Assembly: GCF_900109615.1 (NCBI RefSeq)
Contig: NZ_FOIX01000003.1
Coordinates: forward strand, 248,001-312,000
Reading direction: 5' to 3'
Origin: Kaistella antarctica
Lineage (GTDB): Bacteria; Bacteroidota; Bacteroidia; Flavobacteriales; Weeksellaceae
Length of the DNA stretch: 64,000 nucleotides
The notes under the pieces are model-generated. The model made no database searches. It was not told the DNA's origin and saw only the letters and a list, made by a program, of their open reading frames with translations. Position numbers and translations under genes: made by a program. Of this stretch, positions 25,572 through 35,055 are shown one piece after another; the first letter of the stretch is position 1, and every line of letters starts with the position of its first letter.

Positions 25572-27545
25572 ATGAAAAAATTATTATGTTCTGTTTTGGT
25601 TGTGGGAAGTTTTTTCTTCACTACCGCTCAAACAACAATCGCCCTTAAAGATTCGCAGACGTCTTTAATTCAAAAGAAAAAATCGCTTAAGGATTTTAAA
25701 CGCAATCGTGAAATTAACCGTGCCACACTTTTTATGGGGAACCCATCAGAAAAAGGAGCGGTTGTAAATGCCAATCCAAATTCTAAGGGCGCCACTCCGT
25801 CGGCCAGTATTTATACGGAACTTTGGGGCGAGGTACAATCTGTTTCTCAGGAAGAAAAGCAGCTTTTTCAAATCAATTACAATTACGGAGCTGATGCTAA
25901 GGCGACTGTAAAGTTGCTCGATGCTGAAATCAATGTATTAAAAACGTTCACCATCGCTCTGCCGGAATCGACGAATAATTTTTCCCTACTCAAAGATTAT
26001 TTTTATGACGCAGAAGGCAAAAGAAATTTCTTTATTTATGTTCACCACTTTGAAAATAACGGCGGACCGGAAAGTCAGCTGGACGAAATTTTCGTGGTAA
26101 CTGAAGACGGAGTTAAACGTGCAACACTTGATGGCTACGGTGCGAAAGTAGTTTCGGCTGCAAGTGGCGTAAAAATAATGACTTTTCATGACGCGGAGGA
26201 AGAAATGCTGGTTACGAATTACAACTTAGACGATTTCACTTTAGACAAAAGCATGGGGATTTCGTTTGATCTCTTAAACTTTATGTCCGGCTCGCCAGTT
26301 AATTTTATGGATGTAAAAGGAGTACCGTCGTTGGTTTTAGCTCATTATGAAAAACTATTTATCGACAATGATACTTTTGAAGTTTTTCCAGACAATCATT
26401 TGATTGTTGGTATTTATGATTTTGATTTGAATTTAAAGAAAAACATTTCTTTAGATATCAGAACTTCTTATCCAGACGAACCATACACTATTCCGGCGGC
26501 TCAGTTTGGAATGTTTTACGGCTACGGAAAATATGATATTACGGATCATACCTTTAATGATGATGATGAAATTGAAGTTTTATACAGCATCTCTTATTTT
26601 GACTTACTGGGCGACAGTGAATGGAATCATTATTTTGTCGGAAATGAGAGTGGAGCAAGAATCAGAAGCTTAGAAGATAATGTTATCGGACGTACTGAAT
26701 TGCAGCCACTGCCAGGACATGATGATCAAATTGGACTTTACATTGGCGCTGATGAGCAAGTTGGAAGCATCAAAATGTTCGATGTTAAGAATTGGGCGTC
26801 TGTTTATGAATTTCCAGCGTTCTATAACGAAGAATTACTTTCTTTAAACTTCAACCGTATTCCAGCAGGTGATTCTTACGATTACCTTTTCGGAATGCCA
26901 GAATTAGAAGTAGTAAACGATCTTTCTTATGGAAAAATTAATCACTACGATAAGTTAGGACAGTTTAAAAAAGCAACCAAACTTTCTTTAGGAGAAAATG
27001 TGGTGAATTTTACGCCTTTGCTTTATGGTGAAGCTTTAACTCCTAATCTTTACTTAAATGATGGTCAGCCAACTTATACTTATGTCAGTAAACATTTAGT
27101 TTCAGGAAAAGGGTACAATATTTTACGTGTTGCAAAAAGTGAAACAGATATTATCTTTGAAGTACAAGGCGATGCTGCCAAAGGTGATTTAGTTGGAAGC
27201 CGTTATATGACCAATATCAATGATGAAATTAAGAATTTGGCTTTGTTATACACCACGGGTGATTATAATTTAACAATTGATTTTTATGATTTACCATTCT
27301 CCATATTGAGTACGCAATCAACTACGATTAAAAATAGTTTGATGGTTTATGTGGATAACGCTAATCAAGCAGTGCGTTGGAATGAAACTTCAAACAGTTT
27401 TGCCGTGTACAGCATGACGGGAAGTTTAGTACGTCAAGGTGGCAAGTCAGACCAAGTATCTACGGTTGGGTTACCAAAAGGAGTTTACATTTTAATGATT
27501 ACAACTCCGAAAGGTGAAAAGCTGACGAAGCGATTTATTCTTTAA
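25572..27545 (+). CDS. Secreted protein with T9SS type A C-terminal sorting domain
   Basis: A Sec signal peptide (MKKLLCSVLVVGSFFFTTAQ) starts the 657-residue protein. The body is beta-rich, repeatedly rich in Asp and aromatic residues, and I recognise no catalytic motif. The last 75 residues have the shape of a type A sorting domain: NQAVRWN, FAVYSMTGSLVRQGG, LPKGVYILMI and a terminal KRFIL, which directs cargo through the type IX system to the cell surface. It is a single transcription unit with a strong terminator. A surface adhesin or peptide-binding role is possible but not shown. Confidence 0.8.
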   Translation: MKKLLCSVLVVGSFFFTTAQTTIALKDSQTSLIQKKKSLKDFKRNREINRATLFMGNPSEKGAVVNANPNSKGATPSASIYTELWGEVQSVSQEEKQLFQINYNYGADAKATVKLLDAEINVLKTFTIALPESTNNFSLLKDYFYDAEGKRNFFIYVHHFENNGGPESQLDEIFVVTEDGVKRATLDGYGAKVVSAASGVKIMTFHDAEEEMLVTNYNLDDFTLDKSMGISFDLLNFMSGSPVNFMDVKGVPSLVLAHYEKLFIDNDTFEVFPDNHLIVGIYDFDLNLKKNISLDIRTSYPDEPYTIPAAQFGMFYGYGKYDITDHTFNDDDEIEVLYSISYFDLLGDSEWNHYFVGNESGARIRSLEDNVIGRTELQPLPGHDDQIGLYIGADEQVGSIKMFDVKNWASVYEFPAFYNEELLSLNFNRIPAGDSYDYLFGMPELEVVNDLSYGKINHYDKLGQFKKATKLSLGENVVNFTPLLYGEALTPNLYLNDGQPTYTYVSKHLVSGKGYNILRVAKSETDIIFEVQGDAAKGDLVGSRYMTNINDEIKNLALLYTTGDYNLTIDFYDLPFSILSTQSTTIKNSLMVYVDNANQAVRWNETSNSFAVYSMTGSLVRQGGKSDQVSTVGLPKGVYILMITTPKGEKLTKRFIL

Positions 27546-27588
27546 TAATTTCGTTCACAAAACAACCGTCTTTTAAAACTTAGAAATT

Positions 27589-27621
27589 ACGATGCATGTT
27601 TACTCATGCATCGTTTTTTTA
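27589..27621 (+). terminator. Intrinsic terminator of the T9SS cargo gene
   Basis: ACGATGCATG (27589-27598) and CATGCATCGT (27605-27614) form a perfect 10-bp stem with a 6-nt loop and a T-tract. The following non-coding DNA up to 27983 is AT-rich and shows no further feature. Confidence 0.9.
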
Positions 27622-27983
27622 TTTTAATATTTAAAATTTGGAAGGTCATGGGTTAAAAATACGGGCAGTTACGTCATGAATTAATCATATCAGAAAAACA
27701 TTTTCTTTAAAAAAGACTCATTAAGCTTGATGGATTGTAAAAAGTTCCTGTCCAAATCGGAGACTTAGTAAGTTACAAAATATTGTGTAGAATTAGCATT
27801 AATAATAATTTTTAAATAAAACGTTGCTGATAATATTGCTGTGAGTAGGCTTCGTTACGGTATTGTTAGAAAACTGACTTTTATTACTTTAAACTTCAAT
27901 TATAATAATTACTTTAGCCGACCCTAAGCGATAGAAGTAGTGTAGCAGGTTCTGTAAAGGAAAAAAATAACTAGCTTTTTAGA

Positions 27984-28529
27984 ATGACGACCCAAGGACA
28001 AATCGTAGAAATCCCAAACAATTCTCCACTTTACAGTGTAAAGAGACATGTGTTTTTGACGAAGAGAGAAAAGTTGATTTGGGAAGCTCGGTTAGATTGT
28101 TATTCTCTTTTTGATGGTTTTCTAGTCGGCGGTCACTCAGGTTTAGAAAACTACAAATTAGGCCAACGAAGAGGAATTAATGTCGGCGGAAAAAAGAAAC
28201 CACTTTATGTGATTGAAATTGATCCCGAGAATAATCGGCTTTTTGTGGGTGCAGGTGAAGACCATCCCGGATTGTGGACAAGCGTCTTGTCCTTTACCGC
28301 AAATCATTTTGACTGGAACCAGGAAAACAATTTCACCGCTGAAGAATTAGAAAAAGGAATCGCAATTGAGATTTCATCTTCAGTCTTAGAAGAAAATATC
28401 TCGGCAACCCTTTATATTTTTGACGAGATCGTTTTTTTTGAGTTTGAAAAACCGGCTTTAATGATCTTAAAGGAAAATCCACTTCATCTATTTTATCAAA
28501 ATAAAAATATAGCAAATACATTTAAATAA
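27984..28529 (+). CDS. Stand-alone MnmA C-terminal-like protein lacking the PP-loop domain
   Basis: Residues about 50-180 match the central and C-terminal beta domains of the tRNA 2-thiouridylase MnmA: HSGLENYKLGQRRGINVGG, LYVIEIDPENNRLFVGAGEDHPGLW and ATLYIFDEIVFFEFEKPALMILKENPLHLFY. The ATP-pyrophosphatase (PP-loop) domain and catalytic Cys residues that make up the first two thirds of MnmA are missing, and upstream DNA shows no remains of them. So the protein cannot thiolate tRNA alone. It could be a tRNA-binding paralogue or a partial duplicate that kept its frame. It ends 7 bp before the endonuclease I gene, suggesting co-transcription. Confidence 0.75.
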   Translation: MTTQGQIVEIPNNSPLYSVKRHVFLTKREKLIWEARLDCYSLFDGFLVGGHSGLENYKLGQRRGINVGGKKKPLYVIEIDPENNRLFVGAGEDHPGLWTSVLSFTANHFDWNQENNFTAEELEKGIAIEISSSVLEENISATLYIFDEIVFFEFEKPALMILKENPLHLFYQNKNIANTFK

Positions 28530-28536
28530 TTATAAC

Positions 28537-30300
28537 ATGAAATTAAAAATTTCTTTTTTAGCGAGTATCATTTCGTTTTTCGTGTTCGCACAATCTGCTC
28601 CGGCTTATTATGCTAACGTTGATTTTACTAAAACCCAAAACGAACTGAAACAGGATTTAGCAACATTAATTACAGCAACTCATACCAAGGTTATTACCTA
28701 TGGTGAGTTGAAAACTTTGATGGAGACCAGCGATGCAGATCCAGATGTAGTTGGAAACATTCTTTTGGTTTACGGATCGCAAGATTCCGGAATTCACACG
28801 AGAAGTAGAAGCAAAGGTGGATCTTGGAATCGGGAACACGTTTATCCGAATTCAAAAGGAACTCCGAAACTAGGAACTTCTGGTCCCGGAGCTGATGGCC
28901 ACCATCTTCGTCCGGCTGATATAACTTTAAATGGTAACAGATCGAGTTTTTCGTTTGATGATGGAGAAGGGCCTATGGCGTACAAAACCTCTCGTGGAGG
29001 TTGGTATCCAGGTGACGAGTGGAAGGGTGATGTAGCGAGAATTATTATGTATATGTACGTTAGATATAATAACCGCTGTTTGCCAAAAAATGTGGCAATG
29101 AGTCCCTACACTTATTCCGCAGATTTCTCAGATATCTTACTAAAATGGAATGTTGAAGATCCGGTCTCCGCTTTTGAAATGCAAAGACAAAATGTGGTCG
29201 CAGGCGTTCAGAAAAACAGAAATCCATTTATCGACAATCCGTATTTGGCAACCGTAATTTGGGGCGGTCCTGCTGCCGTAAACACTTGGCCAGACACTTT
29301 CAATGGTGGAGGCACGACTGATATTGAAGCACCAACCGTTCCTACTAACCTTGCTGTTACAGGAATTACGACTTCGAGCGTTTCTCTAACTTGGACTGCT
29401 TCTACAGACAATATTGCCGTTTCTGGATATGATGTTTATAAAGATGGTGTTCTTTTCGGAAATGTAAGTTCACCTTCAACAACTGTAACAGGTTTAACTC
29501 CTGAAACCGCTTACCTATTTTACGTAGTTGCAAAAGATGCTGCGGGAAATAGATCAGCCAATAGTGTTTCGATTGTTGCCACTACAGACGCAGGTCCGGT
29601 CGGTCCCACAACTACTTGTGGAACAGAAGATTTTGAAAACGTACAATCTACAGGAGGAACGCCACCAGCATCTTCTTACGGTGACAGAACTTGGTCTGGC
29701 AACGGAATTGTCTGGAATGCTACCATGGCTAGAACAGATAAGCAGATCTTTATTGATGGTGAAACTAACAAAGCAATTTGTCTTAAAAAAGGTTCATTAA
29801 CATCATCTACTATTTCAGGCGGTATTGGTAATCTTTCAGTGAAAACTTATTTACCGTTTGCCGATAATGCTGGCAATTATATTCTGAAAATTAATGGGGT
29901 TGCAAAAGGTTTAATTCCTTATTCTAAAACAGCCAAAACCCAAACGATTGAGAATATCAATGTAGAAGGAAATATCATCATTGAATTGATTGACGAAACG
30001 ACGAGCAATCGTGTATCGTTCGATAACCTTACTTGGACTTGCTATTCTGGTTTAGCAACAGATGCAGTAGTGAAGCCAGTTGAAAAATTAATTATTTATC
30101 CAAATCCTGTGAAAAACAATCAATTCTTCATGAGCGGAATTGATAAAAATGAAACGGTGAAGATTTATAGTTTGAGTGGACAATTGTTACAAACCATTAA
30201 CAACGTTAATAACAAGGAAAAGGTAAATCTGAATAAATTATCGAAAGGTGTTTATTTTGTGACCACTAAAACACAATCTGCGAAAATTATTGTAGAGTAA
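28537..30300 (+). CDS. Secreted endonuclease I with FN3 and T9SS sorting domains
   Basis: The protein opens with a signal peptide (FLASIISFFVFAQ). It then has an EndA/NucM-family nuclease with WNREHVYPNSKG (residues 97-108) and GADGHHLRPAD, the beta-beta-alpha-metal catalytic region. A fibronectin type III domain spans about 265-350 (PTNLAVTGITTSSVSLTWTA...). A beta-jelly-roll segment follows, and a type A sorting domain (IIYPNPVKNNQFFMSG...LSKGVYFVTT) ends the chain. It probably digests extracellular DNA for phosphate or nucleotides, or in biofilm. The length of 587 residues is typical for flavobacterial forms. Confidence 0.93.
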   Translation: MKLKISFLASIISFFVFAQSAPAYYANVDFTKTQNELKQDLATLITATHTKVITYGELKTLMETSDADPDVVGNILLVYGSQDSGIHTRSRSKGGSWNREHVYPNSKGTPKLGTSGPGADGHHLRPADITLNGNRSSFSFDDGEGPMAYKTSRGGWYPGDEWKGDVARIIMYMYVRYNNRCLPKNVAMSPYTYSADFSDILLKWNVEDPVSAFEMQRQNVVAGVQKNRNPFIDNPYLATVIWGGPAAVNTWPDTFNGGGTTDIEAPTVPTNLAVTGITTSSVSLTWTASTDNIAVSGYDVYKDGVLFGNVSSPSTTVTGLTPETAYLFYVVAKDAAGNRSANSVSIVATTDAGPVGPTTTCGTEDFENVQSTGGTPPASSYGDRTWSGNGIVWNATMARTDKQIFIDGETNKAICLKKGSLTSSTISGGIGNLSVKTYLPFADNAGNYILKINGVAKGLIPYSKTAKTQTIENINVEGNIIIELIDETTSNRVSFDNLTWTCYSGLATDAVVKPVEKLIIYPNPVKNNQFFMSGIDKNETVKIYSLSGQLLQTINNVNNKEKVNLNKLSKGVYFVTTKTQSAKIIVE

Positions 30301-30323
30301 GATTTGTTATTACTAATGAAACT

Positions 30324-30355
30324 AAGGCCGAAGGACTATTCTTTCGGCCTTTTTA
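30324..30355 (+). terminator. Terminator of the endonuclease I gene
   Basis: AAGGCCGAAG (30324-30333) pairs with CTTTCGGCCTT (30341-30351), followed by TTTT. Confidence 0.88.
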
Positions 30356-30536
30356 TTTGAATCTTTTAAGAGTCTAAATAGACGTTTAATGGTATTAAAA
30401 TAAGTGTAAATTTAATTATTGGTAAGATTTTGGACTAAAAATTGATATTAATTTTAAGAATCTACTTGGATGATTTTAAAAGATCATGAAGTAAAGAAAC
30501 CTTCAATAAAAACCAAAACATTAAAATTTACAAATT

Positions 30537-31052
30537 ATGGGACAAGCACAATCACCACACAAAGATTTAGGCGGACAAGAAGCTATCGAAAAAATTAAAA
30601 AACTAACAGAGAAAGCAGGAATCTGTTTTTTCACTACTAAGGTTGGAAAAGACGCGCACAGCATCCCGATGTCTTTGCAGGCAGCTGATGAAGATGGAAC
30701 TTTATGGTTCATCAGCGCTATTGACAGCACGCATAACCAAAACATTCTGGAAGATCCGACCGTTCAATTGTACTTTCAGAATAATTCGTCTTACGAATAT
30801 GTTTTCCTTAAAGGAACAGCGAAGATCTCGCAAGATCGCGCTCTTATCGATGAGTATTACAGCGAGTTTGCCGATGCGTGGTTTGACGGAAAAGATGATC
30901 CACGCGTAACCGTTATCGGCGTCAGTCCGCAGGATGGCTATTACTACGAAACGAAAGATAATAAAGTTTTTGCCATGGCAAAGATGGTTTTTGCGGCCGT
31001 AACTGGAAGCAAAAATGATGACGGCGGAAGAGAAGGCGGACTTAAAGTATAA
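30537..31052 (+). CDS. Pyridoxamine 5'-phosphate oxidase-like (general stress protein 26 family) protein
   Basis: The 171-residue protein has the split-barrel flavin-binding fold of the GSP26 family: ICFFTTKVGKDAHSIPMSL, DGTLWFISAIDSTHNQNI, YVFLKGTAKI and WFDGKDDPRVTVIGVSP. Members bind FMN/FAD or pyridoxal derivatives and are induced in stationary phase and stress; the reaction is not known. There is no signal peptide. It is a monocistronic gene with its own terminator, near a universal stress protein operon, which agrees with a stress role. Confidence 0.85.
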   Translation: MGQAQSPHKDLGGQEAIEKIKKLTEKAGICFFTTKVGKDAHSIPMSLQAADEDGTLWFISAIDSTHNQNILEDPTVQLYFQNNSSYEYVFLKGTAKISQDRALIDEYYSEFADAWFDGKDDPRVTVIGVSPQDGYYYETKDNKVFAMAKMVFAAVTGSKNDDGGREGGLKV

Positions 31053-31094
31053 CCTTTAAAAAAATTTAAGTGATCCTCAATTACTTACAAGATA

Positions 31095-31126
31095 AAAGTC
31101 GGGAAAGTTTTTTTCCGGCTTTTTTA
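31095..31126 (+). terminator. Terminator of the GSP26-like gene
   Basis: AAAGTCGGGAAAG pairs with the following TTTCCGGCTTTT (one wobble), followed by a T-tract. Confidence 0.75.
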
Positions 31127-31258
31127 ATTTTAAAGTTTTGCACGTAAAATCTAAATTTGCCTCAAAAATCTGTAATATTGTACGAAATACTTTTTAGCAA
31201 TAAGTAATTAATACCACCTTTGGGAGTATAACGCACACTCTTTTCAGTTTGCTCTTTG

Positions 31259-31266
31259 TAGTTTTG
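31259..31266 (+). promoter_or_regulatory. -7 box of the universal stress protein operon
   Basis: TAGTTTTG matches TAnnTTTG and lies 30 nt upstream of the Usp ATG. Confidence 0.5.
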
Positions 31267-31296
31267 CACTGAGAAATTTTATGAATAGTTAAAACC

Positions 31297-32208
31297 ATGA
31301 AGATGAAAACCGAAATCAAAACTATAGTACTGCCGACCGACTTTTCCAACTTAGCAAACAACGCTTTGAATGTTGCAGCAGAAATGGCAAAACGACATCA
31401 GGCAAAGCTGATTGTAGTGCATACCATAAATACTTATTATATGGTGGGTCGCGGTGGCAAACAAGTCATTGGGTCAGAGTTGATTCAGGAAAATATGGAT
31501 CTCGCGAAAACTAAATTAGATGAACTGCAAACAAATCTAAACGAGAAATATAATTTAGACCTAGAAACTAAAATTAGCACAGAAAGCATTGTAGACAGCA
31601 TTAATGATTTGATTTTAACCGATCAGGTAGATTTGGTGGTAATGGGAACTTCGGGTGAACAAAATGTTAAGCGATTTATTTTAGGATCAAATTCTTACAA
31701 CGTTCTTCTAAATGCCAATTGTTCCATTCTTTTAATTCCAGAGAGCTTTAAAAAAACGTCCTTTAAAAGAATTCTTTTCCCCGTAAGAGTGAAGCATGAA
31801 CTTGATCAGAAAGCTGATCTTTCTATATTGCTCGCTGACAAGAACAATGGGGATATCAATCTTTTAGGCGTGGGAGATATCGATCAAATGGTAGAATGCA
31901 AAAAGGATTATATTGAAATGAAGAATACTTTAAGCCTGAATTCAGCAGAGTATGAATCGGAATTTCAACTGTCTCATGATAATGCTGAAATTATCGCAAA
32001 GGCAGCAATAGAGAAACAAAGTGACATTATCATTTTGGCTGATGAAGACGAAGATTCCTGGAAATCATTTATGGCCGATAATTTCTTTAAAAAAATGATT
32101 AACAGTACTGATATTCCTTTACTAATCGTTAAATCAAAATTAGATAGACTTAAAAATAATACCGATCGGGATATGGGCTATGACTTAACCATGCCGATTC
32201 CCGGATAA
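31297..32208 (+). CDS. Universal stress protein with two UspA domains
   Basis: Domain 1 (residues 1-150) has the ATP-binding signature GTSGEQNVKRFILGSNS; domain 2 (about 155-290) is more divergent and lacks a clear copy of it. Tandem UspA proteins act as ATP-binding stress switches in the cytoplasm. The 303-residue length is normal. It heads an operon with a GNAT acetyltransferase (9-bp gap) and a PLP-dependent racemase (1-bp gap), an order that suggests a metabolic stress response. MKMKTE is the likely N-terminus; the second Met is equally possible. Confidence 0.88.
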   Translation: MKMKTEIKTIVLPTDFSNLANNALNVAAEMAKRHQAKLIVVHTINTYYMVGRGGKQVIGSELIQENMDLAKTKLDELQTNLNEKYNLDLETKISTESIVDSINDLILTDQVDLVVMGTSGEQNVKRFILGSNSYNVLLNANCSILLIPESFKKTSFKRILFPVRVKHELDQKADLSILLADKNNGDINLLGVGDIDQMVECKKDYIEMKNTLSLNSAEYESEFQLSHDNAEIIAKAAIEKQSDIIILADEDEDSWKSFMADNFFKKMINSTDIPLLIVKSKLDRLKNNTDRDMGYDLTMPIPG

Positions 32209-32217
32209 AATTAAAAC

Positions 32218-32664
32218 ATGATTACCATAAATACTTATTCTCAAGATCATATTGCCACCGACGAAATTAAAAGTGATGTTATCAACTTTCTTTTTGAAAG
32301 TTTAGAACAATATGGCGATCCTAAAAAAGACATCGAGAAATGCCTTGATTACGCCTTTGGTAAAAATAATAAACCTGGCGGCATGGTGATTTCGGCCATT
32401 CATTCTGAAAATCAAAAAATGGTCGGCGCCGTAATTATTAACAAAACCGGCATGGACGGCTATATTCCAGAAAATATCTTGGTATATATCGCGACCGATA
32501 AAAATATGAGAGGCAAAGGCGTTGGAAAACAGTTGATGCAAACTGCAATTGATCTTTCAGAGGGCGATATGGCGTTGCATTGCGAACCCGATAATCCTGC
32601 GAAATTCTTATATGAAAAACTGGGCTTTACCAGTAAATATCTCGAGATGAGATTAAAAAAATAA
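32218..32664 (+). CDS. GNAT family N-acetyltransferase
   Basis: A 148-residue single-domain GNAT. The acetyl-CoA loop is RGKGVGKQLM (motif A, R-x-x-G-x-G), and motif B contains PAKFLYEKLGF. The substrate is unknown; an amino acid or an amine is possible, as it is sandwiched between a Usp gene and an amino-acid racemase with gaps of 9 and 1 bp. Confidence 0.87.
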   Translation: MITINTYSQDHIATDEIKSDVINFLFESLEQYGDPKKDIEKCLDYAFGKNNKPGGMVISAIHSENQKMVGAVIINKTGMDGYIPENILVYIATDKNMRGKGVGKQLMQTAIDLSEGDMALHCEPDNPAKFLYEKLGFTSKYLEMRLKK

Positions 32665-32665
32665 A

Positions 32666-33787
32666 ATGTCATACATTACCTTACATTCCACAAAACTCCG
32701 CCATAACTACAAAGTGCTGAATCAGCTTTTTGCAGAAAATGAAATCGAGTGGGCCATCGTAGCTAAACTCTTATGCGGAAACGAAAATTTTTTACAGGTT
32801 TTGTTGAATTTGTCTGACAAAGAAATTTGTGATTCCAGATTGAGCAATCTGAAAACGATTAAAAAGCTTTCGCCTAAAACGCAAACCATCTATATTAAAC
32901 CTCCGGCAAAAAGATTGGCAAAAAGTATCGTAAAGTTTGCAGATGTAAGTTTTAATACCGAAATGGCCACTTTACAAGTGCTTTCTGATGAAGCGGTTCA
33001 ACAAAATAAAGTTCATAAAGTCGTGCTCATGGTAGAAATGGGCGAGCTTCGGGAAGGAATCATGGCGCTCAATCTAATGCAGTTTTATGATGAGGTTTTG
33101 GCTTTACCCAATATCGAAGTGGTGGGCTTAGGAACGAACTTGAATTGCTTAAATGGTATTTTGCCCGATGAGAAAAAACTCTATAAGCTGAACCGTTTCA
33201 AAGAGATAATCGAAGAAAACTCTGGGCACAAGATTCCTTATATTTCAGGTGGTTCCTCGGTGACTATTCCTTTGATTTTTAAAAAAGAAATTCCTTTGGG
33301 AATCAACCATTTCCGAATTGGCGAAACCTTGTTTTTCGGAACGAATGTTTATAAAGATTCGGTGTTGACGGGAATGTACCAAGATGTTTTTACCTTGACC
33401 GCAGAAATTATAGAAATGCAGCAAAAACCAACAATTCCGTCTGGAACCGCTGGCACTAATTTAACAGGTGAAACTCCAACTTTTTCAGATGACGAGAAAG
33501 GGAAATCTTCGCTCCGAGCTATTGTAGATGTTGGTTTACTTGATATCGATCTTCGAGATATCGCCTCGCTTATTCCCGGAATTGAGATTATAGGAGCCAG
33601 TTCGGATATGTTAATTTTGGATCTCGGAGAAAATACAGAAAACCTTGAAGTTGGCCATACCATTGATTTTAGTATGAACTATATGGCAGTTCTTCGAGCT
33701 ATGAATTCTAATTATGTCGACAAAATGGTAGATTCTGAAATCGTGCCTTTCGATAGCAGAGCTGATGAATTTATTTGTCTGAATTAA
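32666..33787 (+). CDS. Alanine/ornithine racemase-type PLP-dependent enzyme
   Basis: The protein has the fold III PLP barrel of the alanine racemase N-terminal domain. The cofactor Lys34 is in VAKLLCGN, and the barrel continues through VEMGELREGI, VVGLGTNLNCLNG and the phosphate-binding ISGGSSVTIP. The pattern is closest to ornithine racemase-like enzymes rather than the classical two-domain alanine racemase, and the catalytic Tyr of Alr is not evident. It would interconvert L- and D-forms of an amino acid. Only 1 bp separates it from the acetyltransferase gene, so the two may act on one compound. Confidence 0.82.
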   Translation: MSYITLHSTKLRHNYKVLNQLFAENEIEWAIVAKLLCGNENFLQVLLNLSDKEICDSRLSNLKTIKKLSPKTQTIYIKPPAKRLAKSIVKFADVSFNTEMATLQVLSDEAVQQNKVHKVVLMVEMGELREGIMALNLMQFYDEVLALPNIEVVGLGTNLNCLNGILPDEKKLYKLNRFKEIIEENSGHKIPYISGGSSVTIPLIFKKEIPLGINHFRIGETLFFGTNVYKDSVLTGMYQDVFTLTAEIIEMQQKPTIPSGTAGTNLTGETPTFSDDEKGKSSLRAIVDVGLLDIDLRDIASLIPGIEIIGASSDMLILDLGENTENLEVGHTIDFSMNYMAVLRAMNSNYVDKMVDSEIVPFDSRADEFICLN

Positions 33788-33828
33788 AGTACTACTAATT
33801 AATTAATTCCTCTTAAAATGGTTTGTTT

Positions 33829-33836
33829 TATCTTTG
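33829..33836 (+). promoter_or_regulatory. -7 box of the AraC-family gene
   Basis: TATCTTTG fits TAnnTTTG. Transcription from it would start near 33842, after the TTG at 33823, which rules out that TTG as the start and supports the ATG at 33862. Confidence 0.6.
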
Positions 33837-33861
33837 TTTAAATAATAAAACAGACTTCTTT

Positions 33862-34752
33862 ATGGCCAGTTCATTAATCAAAACGATGACGATTAATTCG
33901 TTGAAACGTCCGTTTTCTTTCGAGGGAGAATTTGTCTTCTCGCCACTTTCAACTTTAGCAGACCTTATCAACAGACAGGATTTCTTTAAAACAAAATTCT
34001 ACACTTTATTAATAATAGAAAGTGGTTCCGGGAATTTAATGATTGATCATGAAGTGCATCAACTCAAAAAACGACGGGTTTTTTTTGTCAATTACAATCA
34101 GGTATTTCGATTTGCCGATGTTGAAAACTTAACTGGAGAAGCTGTGCTTTTCACCCGTTCATTTTATAATTTGATTTATACCGGAAATAGAAAAATAAAA
34201 GACGATACGGCTTTTTCGCAATTGCCGACATTAACAGATTTCGCCAAAAATGACCTGACTAACTTTATAACTGGAATCACCGATATAAAGAAAGAATTTA
34301 GCGATCCGAAAGTTTTGAGCAAAGAAATTATCTGTCTATTATTAAAGGCGTCAATGCTGAAGTACATTCGAAAAACCGATAATGCAGATTTTATTAATTT
34401 TAAAACGAGTAGAAAAAGTACTTACATCGAGCAGTTCAAAAGCTTGGTTGAAACGCATTTTAAAGAACTGAAGAGAACATCTGACTATTCCGAAAAACTG
34501 ACGATCTCAGCCAATTATCTGAACGCTTTAATCAAAGAAAAATTAGATATTTCTGCAGAAAATGTGATTCAAAACCGCGTGATCTTAGAAGCAGAAAGAT
34601 TTTTACTAAACACTGATTTATCGGTTACAGAGATCTCTTTTGAACTGGGTTTTTCAGATAAATCACACTTTGGGAAATACTTTAAAAAAATCACTCAAGA
34701 AAGTCCTAATAGTTTTAGAAAGAAATTTTTGGCGACCAATAAGAATTTTTAA
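33862..34752 (+). CDS. AraC-family transcriptional regulator
   Basis: The 296-residue protein has an N-terminal cupin-like sensing domain (FYTLLIIESGSGNLMIDHEVHQL) and a C-terminal AraC HTH with LNALIKEKLDISAENVIQNRVILEAERFLL and VTEISFELGFSDKSHFGKYFKKITQESPNSFR, the second being the conserved AraC signature. It probably controls a nearby or distant catabolic or stress gene in response to a small molecule. The start at ATG 33862 (MASSLIKTM) is chosen because the promoter box lies just upstream. It is followed after 17 bp by a very small ORF. Confidence 0.9.
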   Translation: MASSLIKTMTINSLKRPFSFEGEFVFSPLSTLADLINRQDFFKTKFYTLLIIESGSGNLMIDHEVHQLKKRRVFFVNYNQVFRFADVENLTGEAVLFTRSFYNLIYTGNRKIKDDTAFSQLPTLTDFAKNDLTNFITGITDIKKEFSDPKVLSKEIICLLLKASMLKYIRKTDNADFINFKTSRKSTYIEQFKSLVETHFKELKRTSDYSEKLTISANYLNALIKEKLDISAENVIQNRVILEAERFLLNTDLSVTEISFELGFSDKSHFGKYFKKITQESPNSFRKKFLATNKNF

Positions 34753-34769
34753 ACAAAAAATATAAAATC

Positions 34770-34940
34770 ATGAAAAATAAAAAACAAGCGGCAATTATCG
34801 CAAAGACCATTACCTTTCACACAGGAGTTAAATCACTGATCGACCGAAAAATTGGTGGTATTAATATTTTGGGTAATGACCAGATTTTAATCGAAAAAAC
34901 TAAATTGAAGAATATGCGAAATGGAAAAGTTCGCTCATAA
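34770..34940 (+). CDS. Short basic hypothetical protein (56 residues)
   Basis: The sequence begins MKNKKQAAIIAKTITFHTG and ends KNMRNGKVRS, with no signal peptide and a high content of Lys and Arg. It begins 17 bp after the AraC gene and has flavobacterial codon use. I do not recognise it; coding is plausible from position and composition only. Confidence 0.45.
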   Translation: MKNKKQAAIIAKTITFHTGVKSLIDRKIGGINILGNDQILIEKTKLKNMRNGKVRS

Positions 34941-35055
34941 AAGTACCGTAGTAAAAAATCACCTTTCATTATTTTCTCTCTTTAAAAATTAGACTTATCA
35001 GCAAAAGTTGTACAATAATATTTATGGCTTAAAATGAGTTATTTTTTACTATTCA

